A stretch of DNA of 34,081 nt. It comes from Chitinophagia bacterium. Its GTDB lineage: Bacteria; Bacteroidota; Bacteroidia; Chitinophagales; Chitinophagaceae. Made by a program: the position numbers and the translations under genes. This document shows, one piece after another, positions 8,844 to 17,358 of this stretch. Every line of letters begins with the position of its first letter. Position 1 is the first letter of the stretch. The stretch covers positions 1 to 34,081 of the forward strand of contig RFVO01000012.1 of NCBI GenBank assembly GCA_009928005.1, read 5' to 3'. The notes beneath the pieces are model-generated. The model saw only the letters and a program-made list of their open reading frames with translations, did not search any database and was not told where the DNA came from.

Positions 8844-8851
8844 CAAAGATA
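8844..8851 (-). promoter_or_regulatory. -7 promoter box for the Omp85-type gene
   Basis: Read on the minus strand the site is TATCTTTG followed by CGCC, an exact match to the Bacteroidota -7 element TAnnTTTG. It lies 42 bases before the start at 8802. No exact TTTG is found at the expected -33 spacing, so the call rests on the -7 box alone. Confidence 0.45.
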
Positions 8852-8906
8852 GTTTAATTGCTTATGATATCTTACTTCAATTGTCAAATATTTGTCAGCT
8901 ACTAGC

Positions 8907-8939
8907 ATTGTTCCACTTTTGTAATCGTGAATAAATTTG
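8907..8939 (+). promoter_or_regulatory. Candidate promoter for the oxidoreductase gene
   Basis: TAAATTTG (8932-8939) matches the -7 element exactly. ATTG at 8907-8910 is a one-mismatch -33 element with a spacer of 21 rather than 19. The start codon follows 68 bases downstream at 9008. Confidence 0.35.
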
Positions 8940-9007
8940 TTCAAAATGTAAACTTTTATTTATAGATTTATAAAAGAGAGTTTATAAACACTTAAAACAA
9001 CAAAATC

Positions 9008-10385
9008 ATGAGAAATAATCGTAGAAATTTTATTAAAAATATTGGAGGTTCAATGGCATTATTAGCTGTAGGCAATGCCGTTAGCGCAAGTGGAATCACA
9101 AATACAAGTACTGCTTCTACTTTACATTCAAAAATTAAAGTAGCTGCCAACGATAAAATTAGAATAGGCTTAATTGGTTCTGGTATTATTGGACATTTTG
9201 ATACCAATACCGCTTTAAAAGTGCCAGGCGTTGAACTAGTAGCTGTATGTGATTTATATAAAGGACGTTTAGAAGGCGCTAAAGAAACTTGGGGTAATCA
9301 AATTTTTACAACACAAGATTATAGAGAACTTTTAGCACGCAAAGATGTGGATGCTGTTTTAATTTGTACACCCGATCATTGGCATCAAAGAATAGCTATT
9401 GACTCAATGCGTGCAGGCAAACATGTGTATTGTGAAAAGCCAATGGTACAAAAAATAGAACAAGGTTGGGGTGTTATCAATGCACAAAAAGAAACAGGCA
9501 AAGTCTTTCAAGTAGGAAGTCAGATGGCAAGCTCTGTTGGTATACTAGAAGCAAAAAGGTTATTAGCAGCGGGTGCTATTGGCGAATTAACCATGGTAGA
9601 ATCTTATTGCGACCGCTCCGATGCAAGAGGCGCTTGGAATTATTCTATCCCAACCGATGCTTCCCCTGAAACTATTGACTTTGACACTTTCTTAGGTACT
9701 GCTCCTAAAGTTCCTTTTGAAGCAAAACACTTTTTTAGATGGCGTAATTATGGTGCATATGGAACTGGTGCTGCTGGTGATTTAATAGTGCATTTACTAA
9801 CTGGAATACATACAGTAACAGGAGCAGTAGGTCCTGAAAAAATTATGAGTATTGCCGATTTAAAATTATGGAAAGATGGAAGAGACTCATTTGATATTAT
9901 AAATGCAGTAATGAATTATAAAACCACAGAGAAGCATGCTGCATTTCATGTAGTAACAAGAGTGAACTTAACCGATGGGGAAGGCAAAGGCCCATTTGGC
10001 ATTAAATTAATTGGAACTGAGGGCGTAATAGAATCCTTTGGAAATGGCTTAGTAGTAAAAACATTAAAAAGACGCGCCGTGCCTGGTTATGGTGGTTATG
10101 ATTCTTTTGACAGTTTCTCTAATAAGCAAAAAGAAGAATTTAAAAAATAATGATACAGAGGGTGGATATGATGTAGGAAAAGAAATTAAATTTGAAGCAC
10201 CTGCTAATTACGATGATAGACTAGATCACATGATTGTATTTTTTAACGCTATAAGAACAGGTAGTAAAATATACGAAGATGCCTCTTTTGGCTTAAGAGC
10301 TGCAGCACCTGCAATTGCTTGTAATTTAAGTGCACAACAAAACAAACCAATTTTGTGGGATCCTATCGAAATGAAAATTATTTAA
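9008..10385 (+). pseudogene. Gfo/Idh/MocA family oxidoreductase, broken by a frameshift
   Basis: A NAD(P)-dependent sugar or polyol oxidoreductase with a twin-arginine signal (RRNFIKNIGG), so it acts in the periplasm. The first frame encodes 380 residues: Tat signal, Rossmann motif GLIGSGIIG, the CTPDHWH and CEKPM motifs of the family, and most of the C-terminal domain. It stops at 10148-10150 directly after six A bases (10142-10147). The rest of the family domain (YDDRLDHMIVFFNAIR, then GLRAAAPAIACN and WDP) continues in the +1 frame to 10385. Removing one A gives an uninterrupted protein of about 458 residues, normal for the family. This is either a recent frameshift mutation or a homopolymer error in the assembly. 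The remaining sequence shows no other decay. It ends eight bases from the convergent TolB-like gene. Confidence 0.82.
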
Positions 10386-10393
10386 TTGTTTAA

Positions 10394-11320
10394 TTATTTT
10401 TTATCTTCTAATTCGTATTTAACAAAGGCGAATTTTTTACCATCTGGTGACCATGAAGGAACATTGATAGTACCTTGGCCTCCAAAGAAAGGTTCAGTTA
10501 AGTCCTTGATGGTTTTATCCTTTAGGTTTACAAGTCTTAATTTCACTTGCTTACCAAATGGGTGCTTCTGCTCTTGGTCCTCTATATAACTTATAATAGT
10601 AGCTACTTTATTATTTGGATTAACATGTGCAAACCAATTAGAATAATTATCAAAAGTCACCTGCTCTGGATTTGATCCATCGGGATGCATTCTCCAAATT
10701 TGCATCTTACCTGTTCTAAAAGAATTCATATAAATATATTTTCCATCAGGACTATATTCAGGACCATCATCCAAACCTTCTGTTGCTGTTAATCTTGTTT
10801 CTGCACCGCCCTCAGTACTTAAAGCGTACACATCATAATTACCGCCACGCTCTGCACAATAAACAATGGTTTTGCCATCTGGAGAAACACCATGCCAATA
10901 AGAAGGAGTATTCGCTGTAAGTCTCAAAGGACTTCCTCCTTCACTTGGAACTTTAAAAATAAAAGAGGAACCCTCTTTTATTGTAGGTATACTGCTTGAT
11001 ATAAATAAGGTCTTGCCGTCGAAACTATAACCATGGTCATTATTGGCATTGACAATATCGCCAGTTGGAAGTACACCTAATTTCTCCCCCTTAGTGCTCA
11101 CTTTTTCTAAGATGCCCGATGCATTTATTAATAAAAACTGCCCATCATGCGACCAGTTGGGTGCTTCAAAATGTCTTTTTTCACGAAGTACTAATGTTGT
11201 TTTTCCAGTTTCAAGCGTATATATATACAATGAACTAATTACTGTTTTGCCATCTGGAATTTGAGCATTTAATTGTAATGCAAAAAAGAAACAGATGAAT
11301 AAGCTTACTATGTTTTTCAT
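10394..11320 (-). CDS. Secreted TolB-like beta-propeller protein
   Basis: A 308-residue exported protein with signal peptide MKNIVSLFICFFFALQLNAQ. It contains at least four WD40-like/PD40 repeats recognisable by the phrase SPDGK or its variants: SHDGQFLL, SFDGKTLF, SPDGKTIVYCAERGG, SPDGKYIYMNSFRTG and SPDGKKFAFVKYE. These form a TolB-type beta-propeller used for protein or ligand binding. It lacks the N-terminal domain of TolB and the peptidase domain of DPP-IV/tricorn proteins, so it is not TolB itself. No enzymatic residues can be identified. It is convergent with the oxidoreductase and divergent from glpD. A partner is not apparent. Confidence 0.82.
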   Translation of the reverse strand: MKNIVSLFICFFFALQLNAQIPDGKTVISSLYIYTLETGKTTLVLREKRHFEAPNWSHDGQFLLINASGILEKVSTKGEKLGVLPTGDIVNANNDHGYSFDGKTLFISSSIPTIKEGSSFIFKVPSEGGSPLRLTANTPSYWHGVSPDGKTIVYCAERGGNYDVYALSTEGGAETRLTATEGLDDGPEYSPDGKYIYMNSFRTGKMQIWRMHPDGSNPEQVTFDNYSNWFAHVNPNNKVATIISYIEDQEQKHPFGKQVKLRLVNLKDKTIKDLTEPFFGGQGTINVPSWSPDGKKFAFVKYELEDKK

Positions 11321-11351
11321 GATACCAATTTTGGGGTTATGAATAAGATCA

Positions 11352-11382
11352 TTTTTAATACTAATAAATATAAGTAATTTTG
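11352..11382 (+). promoter_or_regulatory. Promoter of the glpD operon
   Basis: TTTT (11352-11355), a 19-base spacer, then TAATTTTG (11375-11382). The -7 element and the spacing match the Bacteroidota consensus exactly and the -33 element has one mismatch. Transcription would begin about 15 bases before the ATG at 11405. Confidence 0.55.
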
Positions 11383-11404
11383 TAGCACTCTTTTAATAAA
11401 TAGT

Positions 11405-12922
11405 ATGAACCGAAGCGAACAATTACTAGCTCTAGCAACCGATACTATTTGGGACATTATTGTAATTGGAGGAGGCGCTACGGGACTAGGCACTGCACTC
11501 GATGCATCATTAAGAGACTACAAAACACTGCTAATTGAAAGTCATGATTTTGCCAAGGGTACCTCTAGTAGGTCTACCAAGCTAGTACATGGAGGTGTAA
11601 GATATTTACAACAAGGGAACATTAAATTAGTAAGAGAGGCCCTTCGTGAAAGAGGTTATTTATTAAAAAATGCCCCACACTTAACATCGGTACAAACATT
11701 TATTGTGCCAGTATTTAGCTGGTGGGAGAAAATATTTTTTGGCATTGGATTAAAGGTATACGATTTACTCTCTGGAAAATTATCACTAGGTGACACCCAA
11801 ATACTATCAAAAAAAGAAACACTCGCTCACCTACCTTCTATTAATTCAAATAAATTAGTGGGAGGAATTTTATATTTCGATGGTCAGTTTGACGACAGTC
11901 ATTTAGCAATTGAATTAGCAGCCACAGCAATTAAAAAAGGAGCCACAGTAATTAATTATTTCAAGGCAACGGGTTTTATAAAAACCAATGAGAAAATTAC
12001 TGCAGTAGAATGTTTAGATATTTTGTCAGAAAAAAAATATATACTTAAAACAAAGGTGGTTGTAAACGCCACAGGTGTTTTTACCAATGCCATAGTTAAA
12101 ATGGATAATCAATTTGAACACGATTTAGTAAGCCCTTCACAAGGAATTCATTTAGTAATAGATGCTAAATTTTTCCCAGGCAGAGATGCCATGATGATTC
12201 CCAAAACAGATGATGGCCGTGTATTATTTGCTGTGCCTTGGCATGATAAAGTAGTTTTGGGTACAACAGATACCCCCATTGTGGAAATTTCATTTGAACC
12301 AAAGCCATTGGAAGAGGAAATTGAATTTATCATTAAGCATATAAATAGATACTGTACTACACTCATAACAAGGTCCGATATTAATGCTGTGTATGTTGGC
12401 TTACGCCCACTAGTGAAACAAAAAACACATATAAGTTCAGCACTTATTTCACGAGAGCATCATTTAAGTGTATCACCAAGCGGACTTATTACTATTACAG
12501 GCGGGAAATGGACTACTTATCGAAAAATGGCCGCCGATGCAGTTGACAATGCAGCCTTTATAGGAAAACTAAATAAAGAAAAATGTAAAACTGCCTATAC
12601 TCAAATTGGCGATGAGCTTGAAAAAGAAAATAGATTTCAGGAAATATTAAAAGAGGATGCATCACTAGCAGAAAAAATACATTCTAATTATTCATTTACA
12701 AAAGCGCAGATAGTGTATGCCTTAAAATATGAAATGGCTATTTGCTTAGAAGATATTTTATCCAGGAGAATTAGATTACTATTTTTAGATGCTAAATTAG
12801 CTATAAAGCTTGCACCCATGGTAGCAAGTATAATGGCAAGTTATTTACAGAAAGATAAAAATTGGGAAGCAGCAGAAGTAGCAAAATTTACCCAATTAGC
12901 AGAACAATATATTTTAAAATAA
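11405..12922 (+). CDS. glpD: Glycerol-3-phosphate dehydrogenase (FAD, aerobic type)
   Basis: Oxidises sn-glycerol-3-phosphate to dihydroxyacetone phosphate at the cytoplasmic membrane and passes electrons to quinone. The 505 residues match the ~500 of E. coli GlpD. The FAD-binding dinucleotide motif is G22-G-G-A-T-G27, followed by the family signatures GTSSRSTKLVHGGVRYL and, later, VGLRPLV and ITGGKWTTYRKMA. The C-terminal ~120 residues are the helical DAO_C domain. No glpK or glpF adjoins it. The gene heads a probable operon: the rhodanese gene follows after 11 bases and the DUF1801 gene 12 bases after that. A good promoter lies 15-45 bases upstream. Confidence 0.95.
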   Translation: MNRSEQLLALATDTIWDIIVIGGGATGLGTALDASLRDYKTLLIESHDFAKGTSSRSTKLVHGGVRYLQQGNIKLVREALRERGYLLKNAPHLTSVQTFIVPVFSWWEKIFFGIGLKVYDLLSGKLSLGDTQILSKKETLAHLPSINSNKLVGGILYFDGQFDDSHLAIELAATAIKKGATVINYFKATGFIKTNEKITAVECLDILSEKKYILKTKVVVNATGVFTNAIVKMDNQFEHDLVSPSQGIHLVIDAKFFPGRDAMMIPKTDDGRVLFAVPWHDKVVLGTTDTPIVEISFEPKPLEEEIEFIIKHINRYCTTLITRSDINAVYVGLRPLVKQKTHISSALISREHHLSVSPSGLITITGGKWTTYRKMAADAVDNAAFIGKLNKEKCKTAYTQIGDELEKENRFQEILKEDASLAEKIHSNYSFTKAQIVYALKYEMAICLEDILSRRIRLLFLDAKLAIKLAPMVASIMASYLQKDKNWEAAEVAKFTQLAEQYILK

Positions 12923-12933
12923 AAATAAAAAAC

Positions 12934-13242
12934 ATGTTTAGTTTCATTAAATCATTTTTTGGACCTTCCACAGATTATAAAGCTTTAATTTTAAAAGGTG
13001 CTATTATAATTGATGTAAGAAGCCCACAAGAATTTGATAATGGCCATATCCAAGGTTCTAAAAATATACCTGTAAATATTATTCAAAGAGAAGTGAATAG
13101 TATTAAAAAAATGGGTAAACCCATTATTACTGTATGTCAAAGTGGTGCAAGAAGTGGCATGGCTAAAGGCATATTAAAAAATGCTGGTATTGAAGTATAC
13201 AATGGGGGCGCATGGTTTAAGTTAAATTCAAAAATCATGTAA
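12934..13242 (+). CDS. Single-domain rhodanese-like sulfurtransferase
   Basis: A 102-residue rhodanese domain carrying the active-site loop C68-Q-S-G-A-R-S, with the usual IIDVRSPQEFDNGHIQGSKNIP segment (residues 25-46). Such proteins carry a persulfide on the cysteine and move sulfur to acceptors such as thiosulfate/cyanide or iron-sulfur systems. The first 20 residues are not a convincing signal peptide, so it is probably cytoplasmic. An in-frame start further upstream at 12862 would lie inside glpD; the ATG at 12934 gives the normal family N-terminus. It lies 11 bases after glpD and 12 before the next gene. The link to glycerol-3-phosphate oxidation is not clear. Confidence 0.9.
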   Translation: MFSFIKSFFGPSTDYKALILKGAIIIDVRSPQEFDNGHIQGSKNIPVNIIQREVNSIKKMGKPIITVCQSGARSGMAKGILKNAGIEVYNGGAWFKLNSKIM

Positions 13243-13254
13243 ATTAGTAGTAGG

Positions 13255-13635
13255 ATGAAAAATATAAAAATTGAAACCATTGACGATTATATTGCAGCAC
13301 AACCCATTGAAAAAAGAGCAAGTTTAGAAAAGATAAGATCCATTATACAAAAAGCAGCGCCTAAAGCCACTGAACTCATTAGTTATGGCATGCCTGCCTT
13401 TAAACAAGAAGGTATTTTAGTGTATTTTGCTGCATTTAAAAATCATTATGGCTTCTTTCCTACCGCAAGCCCCATAGTCATTTTCAAAAAAGAACTATTA
13501 CCCTACAAAACATCAAAAGGTGCTATACAATTTCCAGCAGACAAGCCCCTACCCACTAAGCTCATACAGGCTATCGTAAAACTTAGAATTATTCAAAACA
13601 AGGAGAAAGCACTCAATAAAAAGTCTAAAAAATAG
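13255..13635 (+). CDS. DUF1801 (YdhG-like) family protein
   Basis: A 126-residue soluble protein of the DUF1801/YdhG family. Visible signatures are TIDDYIAAQP at the start, EKIRSIIQKAAPKATELISYGMPAF, and YFAAFKNHYGFFP, which together form the compact alpha/beta fold of the family. Some members are described as iron-chaperone (frataxin-like) proteins in Bacillus, but I see no metal-binding motif that would settle this here. It ends with a lysine-rich tail (KALNKKSKK). Last gene of the glpD-rhodanese-DUF1801 run. Confidence 0.85.
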   Translation: MKNIKIETIDDYIAAQPIEKRASLEKIRSIIQKAAPKATELISYGMPAFKQEGILVYFAAFKNHYGFFPTASPIVIFKKELLPYKTSKGAIQFPADKPLPTKLIQAIVKLRIIQNKEKALNKKSKK

Positions 13636-13781
13636 AGCCTTTCATTCAAAAAATGGTGTTGGTTATTAATTTCCTAAGAATAAGTTAAAAGCAATTCATA
13701 GGCTTAAACCTTTATTAAAGTTTGAGGTCTTATTCAAAAATATAGAGGGCTAGCTTATAAAATAACTTTAAACTTATCATT

Positions 13782-15041
13782 ATGAAAAAATCAAACTTGC
13801 TTACCATTTCATTTGTGCTAATGATAAGCTTAATTATAAGCTGTTCAAAAACCGACCTTGCCTTACCTACATTAAATTCGACAGTAGCAACTGCACCTAA
13901 AGTAGTGGTTAGCCCAACTCCTATGTCTGTCATTGACCCCTATGCTGCCATTAAATTATCATTTGGAACCAATATCGATCCACTAAATTTACTTAACTAC
14001 GCCAACCAAGCTGTACCTAATTATATTAATAAAGATAATACTGGTAACAATATTATAACTAATGCAAAAGCAAGTCTAGGAAGAGTTTTATTTTATGATA
14101 AAAATTTAAGTACTACCAATACTATTTCATGTAGTAGTTGCCATAAACAAAATTTTGCCTTTAGCGATACTAGTTTAACAAGTGCAGGTGTAGAAGTCGG
14201 GCAAACTGTAAGACATTCCATGCGTTTAATTAATGCAAGATTTGCTACAGAGTCTAAATTCTTTTGGAATGAAAGAGCTACTAGTTTAGAGCAACAAACA
14301 ACTATGCCAATTCAAGATCATCTAGAGATGGGATTTAGTGGTGTAAATGGCAGAGGTAATATGGCAAGTTTATTAGCTAAGCTTTCAAAAATTAATTATT
14401 ATAACGAGTTATTCAAATTTGTGTACGGAGATACTGTAATTACTGAAGCAAGAATGCAAGAGTCATTAGCTCAATTTGTAAGAAGTATACAATCTTTCGA
14501 TTCAAAATATGATGTAGGTAGGGTTCAAGTAAGAAACGACAATGACCCCTTCCCTAATTTCACCGCTATAGAAAATACTGGAAAAAACTTATACATGACC
14601 CCTCCTGTTTTTAATACTAATGGAATTAGAATTGCAGGAGGACTGGGTTGTAATTCTTGTCATAATGCTCCTGAATTTGATATTGATCCTAATTCTAGAA
14701 ACAATGGTGTAATAGGAGTTATTGGAAGTAATGATATTGAATTGAATGATACAAGAGCCCCTTCTTTAAGAGATTTATTGAAAACGGATGGCAGTATTAA
14801 TAGTCGTATGATGCATAATGGCGTATTTAATAATTTAGCTGCAGTTCTTGCACATTATAATAATATTCCAAACAACCCAAGAAACAACAATTTAGATGGA
14901 AAGTTAAGAATCAATAATGCTACACAGCAGTTAAATTTAACAACAGAAGAAAGAGACGCTGTAATTGCTTTTATGAAAACTTTATCTGGTACATTAGTGT
15001 ATACAGATAAAAAATGGGCTACCCCATTTATAAATCAATAG
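13782..15041 (+). CDS. Lipoprotein di-haem cytochrome c peroxidase (CCP/MauG family)
   Basis: A 419-residue periplasmic di-haem enzyme that reduces hydrogen peroxide with electrons from cytochrome c, or carries out a MauG-like oxidation. The N-terminus is a lipoprotein signal with lipobox LIISC near residue 22, so it is membrane anchored. Two haem c sites are seen: C117-S-S-C-H121 (followed by KQNFAFSD, the usual segment of the peroxidatic haem) and C290-N-S-C-H294. Ala/Ser/Pro-rich sequence at residues 28-50 looks like a linker. A putative methionine ligand for the electron-transfer haem is in RMMHNGVF. Its last 14 bases overlap the convergent DUF2461 gene. Confidence 0.93.
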   Translation: MKKSNLLTISFVLMISLIISCSKTDLALPTLNSTVATAPKVVVSPTPMSVIDPYAAIKLSFGTNIDPLNLLNYANQAVPNYINKDNTGNNIITNAKASLGRVLFYDKNLSTTNTISCSSCHKQNFAFSDTSLTSAGVEVGQTVRHSMRLINARFATESKFFWNERATSLEQQTTMPIQDHLEMGFSGVNGRGNMASLLAKLSKINYYNELFKFVYGDTVITEARMQESLAQFVRSIQSFDSKYDVGRVQVRNDNDPFPNFTAIENTGKNLYMTPPVFNTNGIRIAGGLGCNSCHNAPEFDIDPNSRNNGVIGVIGSNDIELNDTRAPSLRDLLKTDGSINSRMMHNGVFNNLAAVLAHYNNIPNNPRNNNLDGKLRINNATQQLNLTTEERDAVIAFMKTLSGTLVYTDKKWATPFINQ

Positions 15042-15690
15042 CCTTATTTATAAAATGAATAAGAGGGATCATAGATTCAAAACAAGTTATTACTTTTTTA
15101 ACTAAATTTTTATTTGAAACATCGGCATCACTAATTTCCATAGTGGCTACAAAGCTTTTTAATTTCAAAAATTCAATGGCTGGATTGTCTTGCTCATAAC
15201 CTTTGGGCGGCCTTACTAATTTTTCAGTTTCTGTTAAACTGCCATAATTTGTTTTAAATTTTTTTTCATTTACTATGCCTTTAAATTCTTTAAAACAATA
15301 ATCAATTTCTTGTCTTAGCTTTTTTAATTCAGGCGCCATAGGCATCCATAAGCCACCTCCAATGAAACAAGCCCCAGGTTCTAAATGAAAATAATAGCCA
15401 GCGCAGTCAATTTTTTTTGCACCCTTACTAAAGCTTGCCCCAAAATTTGTTTTATAGGGGTCTTTATTTTTACTAAATCGAACATCTCTGTTTATTCTAA
15501 AAACACATTGCTTAGGTTCTAAAAATTCAAGCGTTTTATCTTTTAACTTCATTCCATCAAGCACTTCGGTTACAAATCTTAGATAATCTTGTTTAGCATT
15601 TTCATACTTTGGTCTGTTTTTCTCAAACCATTCTCTATTATTATTCTTTTTAAGTGCTTTTAAAAATTGAAGGGTACTAGGTTGAATCAT
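15028..15690 (-). CDS. DUF2461 (TIGR02453) family protein
   Basis: A 220-residue cytoplasmic protein of the DUF2461/TIGR02453 family. Diagnostic segments are FLKALKKNNNREWFEKNRP near the N-terminus, RINRDVRFSKNKDPYKTNFG in the first half, and GYYFHLEPGACFIGGGLWMP near the middle. The family is conserved through many bacteria but its biochemical function is not known. There is no signal peptide or membrane segment. It is divergent from the alcohol dehydrogenase gene, with a tandem repeat in the shared upstream region, and its end overlaps the end of the cytochrome peroxidase gene by 14 bases. Confidence 0.92.
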   Translation of the reverse strand: MIQPSTLQFLKALKKNNNREWFEKNRPKYENAKQDYLRFVTEVLDGMKLKDKTLEFLEPKQCVFRINRDVRFSKNKDPYKTNFGASFSKGAKKIDCAGYYFHLEPGACFIGGGLWMPMAPELKKLRQEIDYCFKEFKGIVNEKKFKTNYGSLTETEKLVRPPKGYEQDNPAIEFLKLKSFVATMEISDADVSNKNLVKKVITCFESMIPLIHFINKAIDL

Positions 15691-15714
15691 AGGATATGGT
15701 AAATATTAAGATGT

Positions 15715-15777
15715 TTGAAGTATAAGGTTACCTAATTGAAATATAAGGTAGCCTAAATTTAATATAAGATTTTTGTA
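15715..15777. repeat. 21-base tandem repeat in a divergent promoter region
   Basis: Two adjacent 21-base units, 15715-15735 and 15736-15756, agree at 18 of 21 positions, with the core TATAAGGT(T/A)(A/G)CCTAA. A third, degraded unit begins at 15757 and keeps TATAAG exactly in phase at 15763. A period of 21 bases equals two helical turns, as expected for regulator sites on the same face of DNA. The array lies between the DUF2461 and alcohol dehydrogenase genes. Confidence 0.6.
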
Positions 15778-15843
15778 TAAAAGTAAATAAATACTAAGGT
15801 TCTCATTAAATACCTACTTAACTTTAGCATTCAAAATAAAAAT

Positions 15844-16893
15844 ATGCCCAATACTAAATCATACGCAGCATTAAGTGCTACAACCCCTTTAGAAGCTTAT
15901 TCTTTCGACAGAAGAAACTTAGGCGAAAACGATGTACAAGTAGAAATTTTATACTGTGGCGTTTGTCATAGCGACTTACACCAAGCCAAAAACGAATGGG
16001 GTGGCTCTATCTATCCAATGGTACCAGGCCATGAAATTGTTGGTAAAGTAACAGCAGTGGGCAGTGGAGTAAGTAAGTTTAAAATAGGTGATTTAGCCGG
16101 TGTGGGCGTAATGGTAGATAGTTGCAGAACTTGTAAAAATTGTCAAGAGAGCTTAGAACAATACTGTGCAGAAGGTATGACAGGTACTTATAATGCTAAA
16201 GAAAGAAATGGCAGCGGTATTACTATGGGCGGTTATTCAACACAAATTGTAGTTGACCAGCGTTACACATTGCACATTTCACCAAAATTAGATTTAGCTG
16301 CTGTGGCGCCTTTATTATGTGCTGGAATTACTACTTATTCCCCATTAGTTTTTGCTGGTGTTAAAAAAGGAATGAAAGTGGGCATTGTGGGTTTAGGTGG
16401 ATTAGGCCATATGGGTGTAAAATTTGCTGTTTCTTTTGGAGCCGAAGTAACTGTAATAAGTACATCTCCTTCCAAAGAAGCCGATGCTAAAAAATTAGGG
16501 GCTACTCATTTTTTATTAAGCACCGATGCTGAAGCAATGAAAAAATATAATAGTTATTTTGATGTAATCTTAGATGCTATTTCTGCTAATCACGATTTTA
16601 CGACTTATTTAAACTTATTAGCCACCAACGGAAAGTTAATGGTAGTAGGCCTTCCAATAGAATCTCCAAAAGTGCAACCTTTTTCATTAGTCACTAATAG
16701 AAGAAGTGTCATTGGTTCATGTATAGGTGGCATGCAAGAAACACAGGAGATGCTTGATTATTGCGCTGAGCACAATATTGTATCAGACATAGAAATAATA
16801 CCTATGCAAAGCATTAATGAAGCCTATACAAGAATGTTAAAAGGAGATGTAAAATACCGTTTTGTAATTGACTTAGCTAGTTTGAAAAGTTAA
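15844..16893 (+). CDS. Zinc-dependent NAD(P) alcohol dehydrogenase (YahK/CAD type)
   Basis: A 349-residue medium-chain dehydrogenase that interconverts aldehydes and alcohols. Catalytic zinc ligands are Cys41 (GVCHSD) and His63 (PGHEIVG). The structural zinc is held by Cys94, Cys97, Cys100 and Cys108. The nucleotide-binding motif is GLGGLGHMG near residue 180. These features and the exact length match the YahK/cinnamyl alcohol dehydrogenase group, broad-range NADPH-dependent aldehyde reductases. Substrate is not predictable. The gene stands alone, with tandem repeats upstream that may control it and an AT-rich hairpin downstream. Confidence 0.95.
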   Translation: MPNTKSYAALSATTPLEAYSFDRRNLGENDVQVEILYCGVCHSDLHQAKNEWGGSIYPMVPGHEIVGKVTAVGSGVSKFKIGDLAGVGVMVDSCRTCKNCQESLEQYCAEGMTGTYNAKERNGSGITMGGYSTQIVVDQRYTLHISPKLDLAAVAPLLCAGITTYSPLVFAGVKKGMKVGIVGLGGLGHMGVKFAVSFGAEVTVISTSPSKEADAKKLGATHFLLSTDAEAMKKYNSYFDVILDAISANHDFTTYLNLLATNGKLMVVGLPIESPKVQPFSLVTNRRSVIGSCIGGMQETQEMLDYCAEHNIVSDIEIIPMQSINEAYTRMLKGDVKYRFVIDLASLKS

Positions 16894-16898
16894 TTACG

Positions 16899-16930
16899 AG
16901 TTTAATCAACTAGTTTAATTGATTAAACTA
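16899..16930. terminator. AT-rich hairpin region between convergent genes
   Basis: AGTTTAATCAA (16899-16909) and TTGATTAAACT (16919-16929) form a perfect 11-bp stem with a 9-base loop. A second, mutually exclusive stem pairs TAGTTTAA (16911-16918) with TTAAACTA (16923-16930). The position between gene ends at 16893 and 16942 suggests a bidirectional terminator, but GC pairs are few and no clean T-run follows. Confidence 0.45.
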
Positions 16931-16941
16931 CTATTTCAGTA

Positions 16942-17166
16942 TTAAACTGTTTTTTTAGGAGGAAGGGCGAAAGCAGTAGCCTCATGTGTGAAGTTGCCAT
17001 TATGTGCACCATCACAAAAAGGTTTGTTTTTGCTTAAACCACATCGACAAAGTCCAATTACTTCTCTGCCTGCTAAATCGTATTTGTTTCCACTACGATC
17101 TTCAATAGTGAAATCACCTTCTACTTTCAAAGAACCATTATTGTTAATTGTAATTTTAGTTGCCAT
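16942..17166 (-). CDS. CDGSH iron-sulfur domain protein
   Basis: A 74-residue protein with one complete CDGSH motif that holds a [2Fe-2S] cluster by three cysteines and one histidine: Cys40, Cys42, Cys51 and His55 in [17 protein letters not shown]. Such mitoNEET-like proteins are redox or cluster-transfer factors. The start [18 protein letters not shown] is the typical bacterial N-terminus, so I choose ATG 17166. An in-frame ATG at 17184 would add six residues and cannot be excluded. No membrane segment is present. It is convergent with the alcohol dehydrogenase and divergent from the VWA gene. Confidence 0.9.
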   Translation of the reverse strand: MATKITINNNGSLKVEGDFTIEDRSGNKYDLAGREVIGLCRCGLSKNKPFCDGAHNGNFTHEATAFALPPKKTV

Positions 17167-17204
17167 TTTATTAGTTTTAGGCATCAAAAATAGGGTTTCT
17201 TAGT

Positions 17205-17225
17205 CAATCGAAATCGATTGTTTTT
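17205..17225. promoter_or_regulatory. Small dyad upstream of the CDGSH gene
   Basis: CAATCG (17205-17210) and CGATTG (17215-17220) form a perfect 6-bp dyad with loop AAAT, followed by five T. It resembles a short terminator, but no plus-strand gene ends here. An operator in the divergent upstream region is the more natural reading. Weak on its own. Confidence 0.25.
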
Positions 17226-17358
17226 GAATATTAACATGTCTCCATCCAAGCCTTAAACAAATTGCTAAAAACTCATTTTTTACAAGTAAATTTACACCCG
17301 CCTAATTCGTAAGCTTTATTCATAATATAGCCACTTATTAGGTAACACAGTTAACATC

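Noticed and set aside
10142..10150. Programmed -1 ribosomal frameshifting at the A-run of the oxidoreductase gene.
   Set aside because: The downstream frame needs a +1 (or -2) shift. A -1 slippage would lead to the wrong frame, and no stimulatory structure is visible.
13995..14177. Antisense frames of 60-120 codons inside the large genes.
   Set aside because: They lack any family motif and have no spacing or start context of their own. They are by-products of AT-rich coding sequence.
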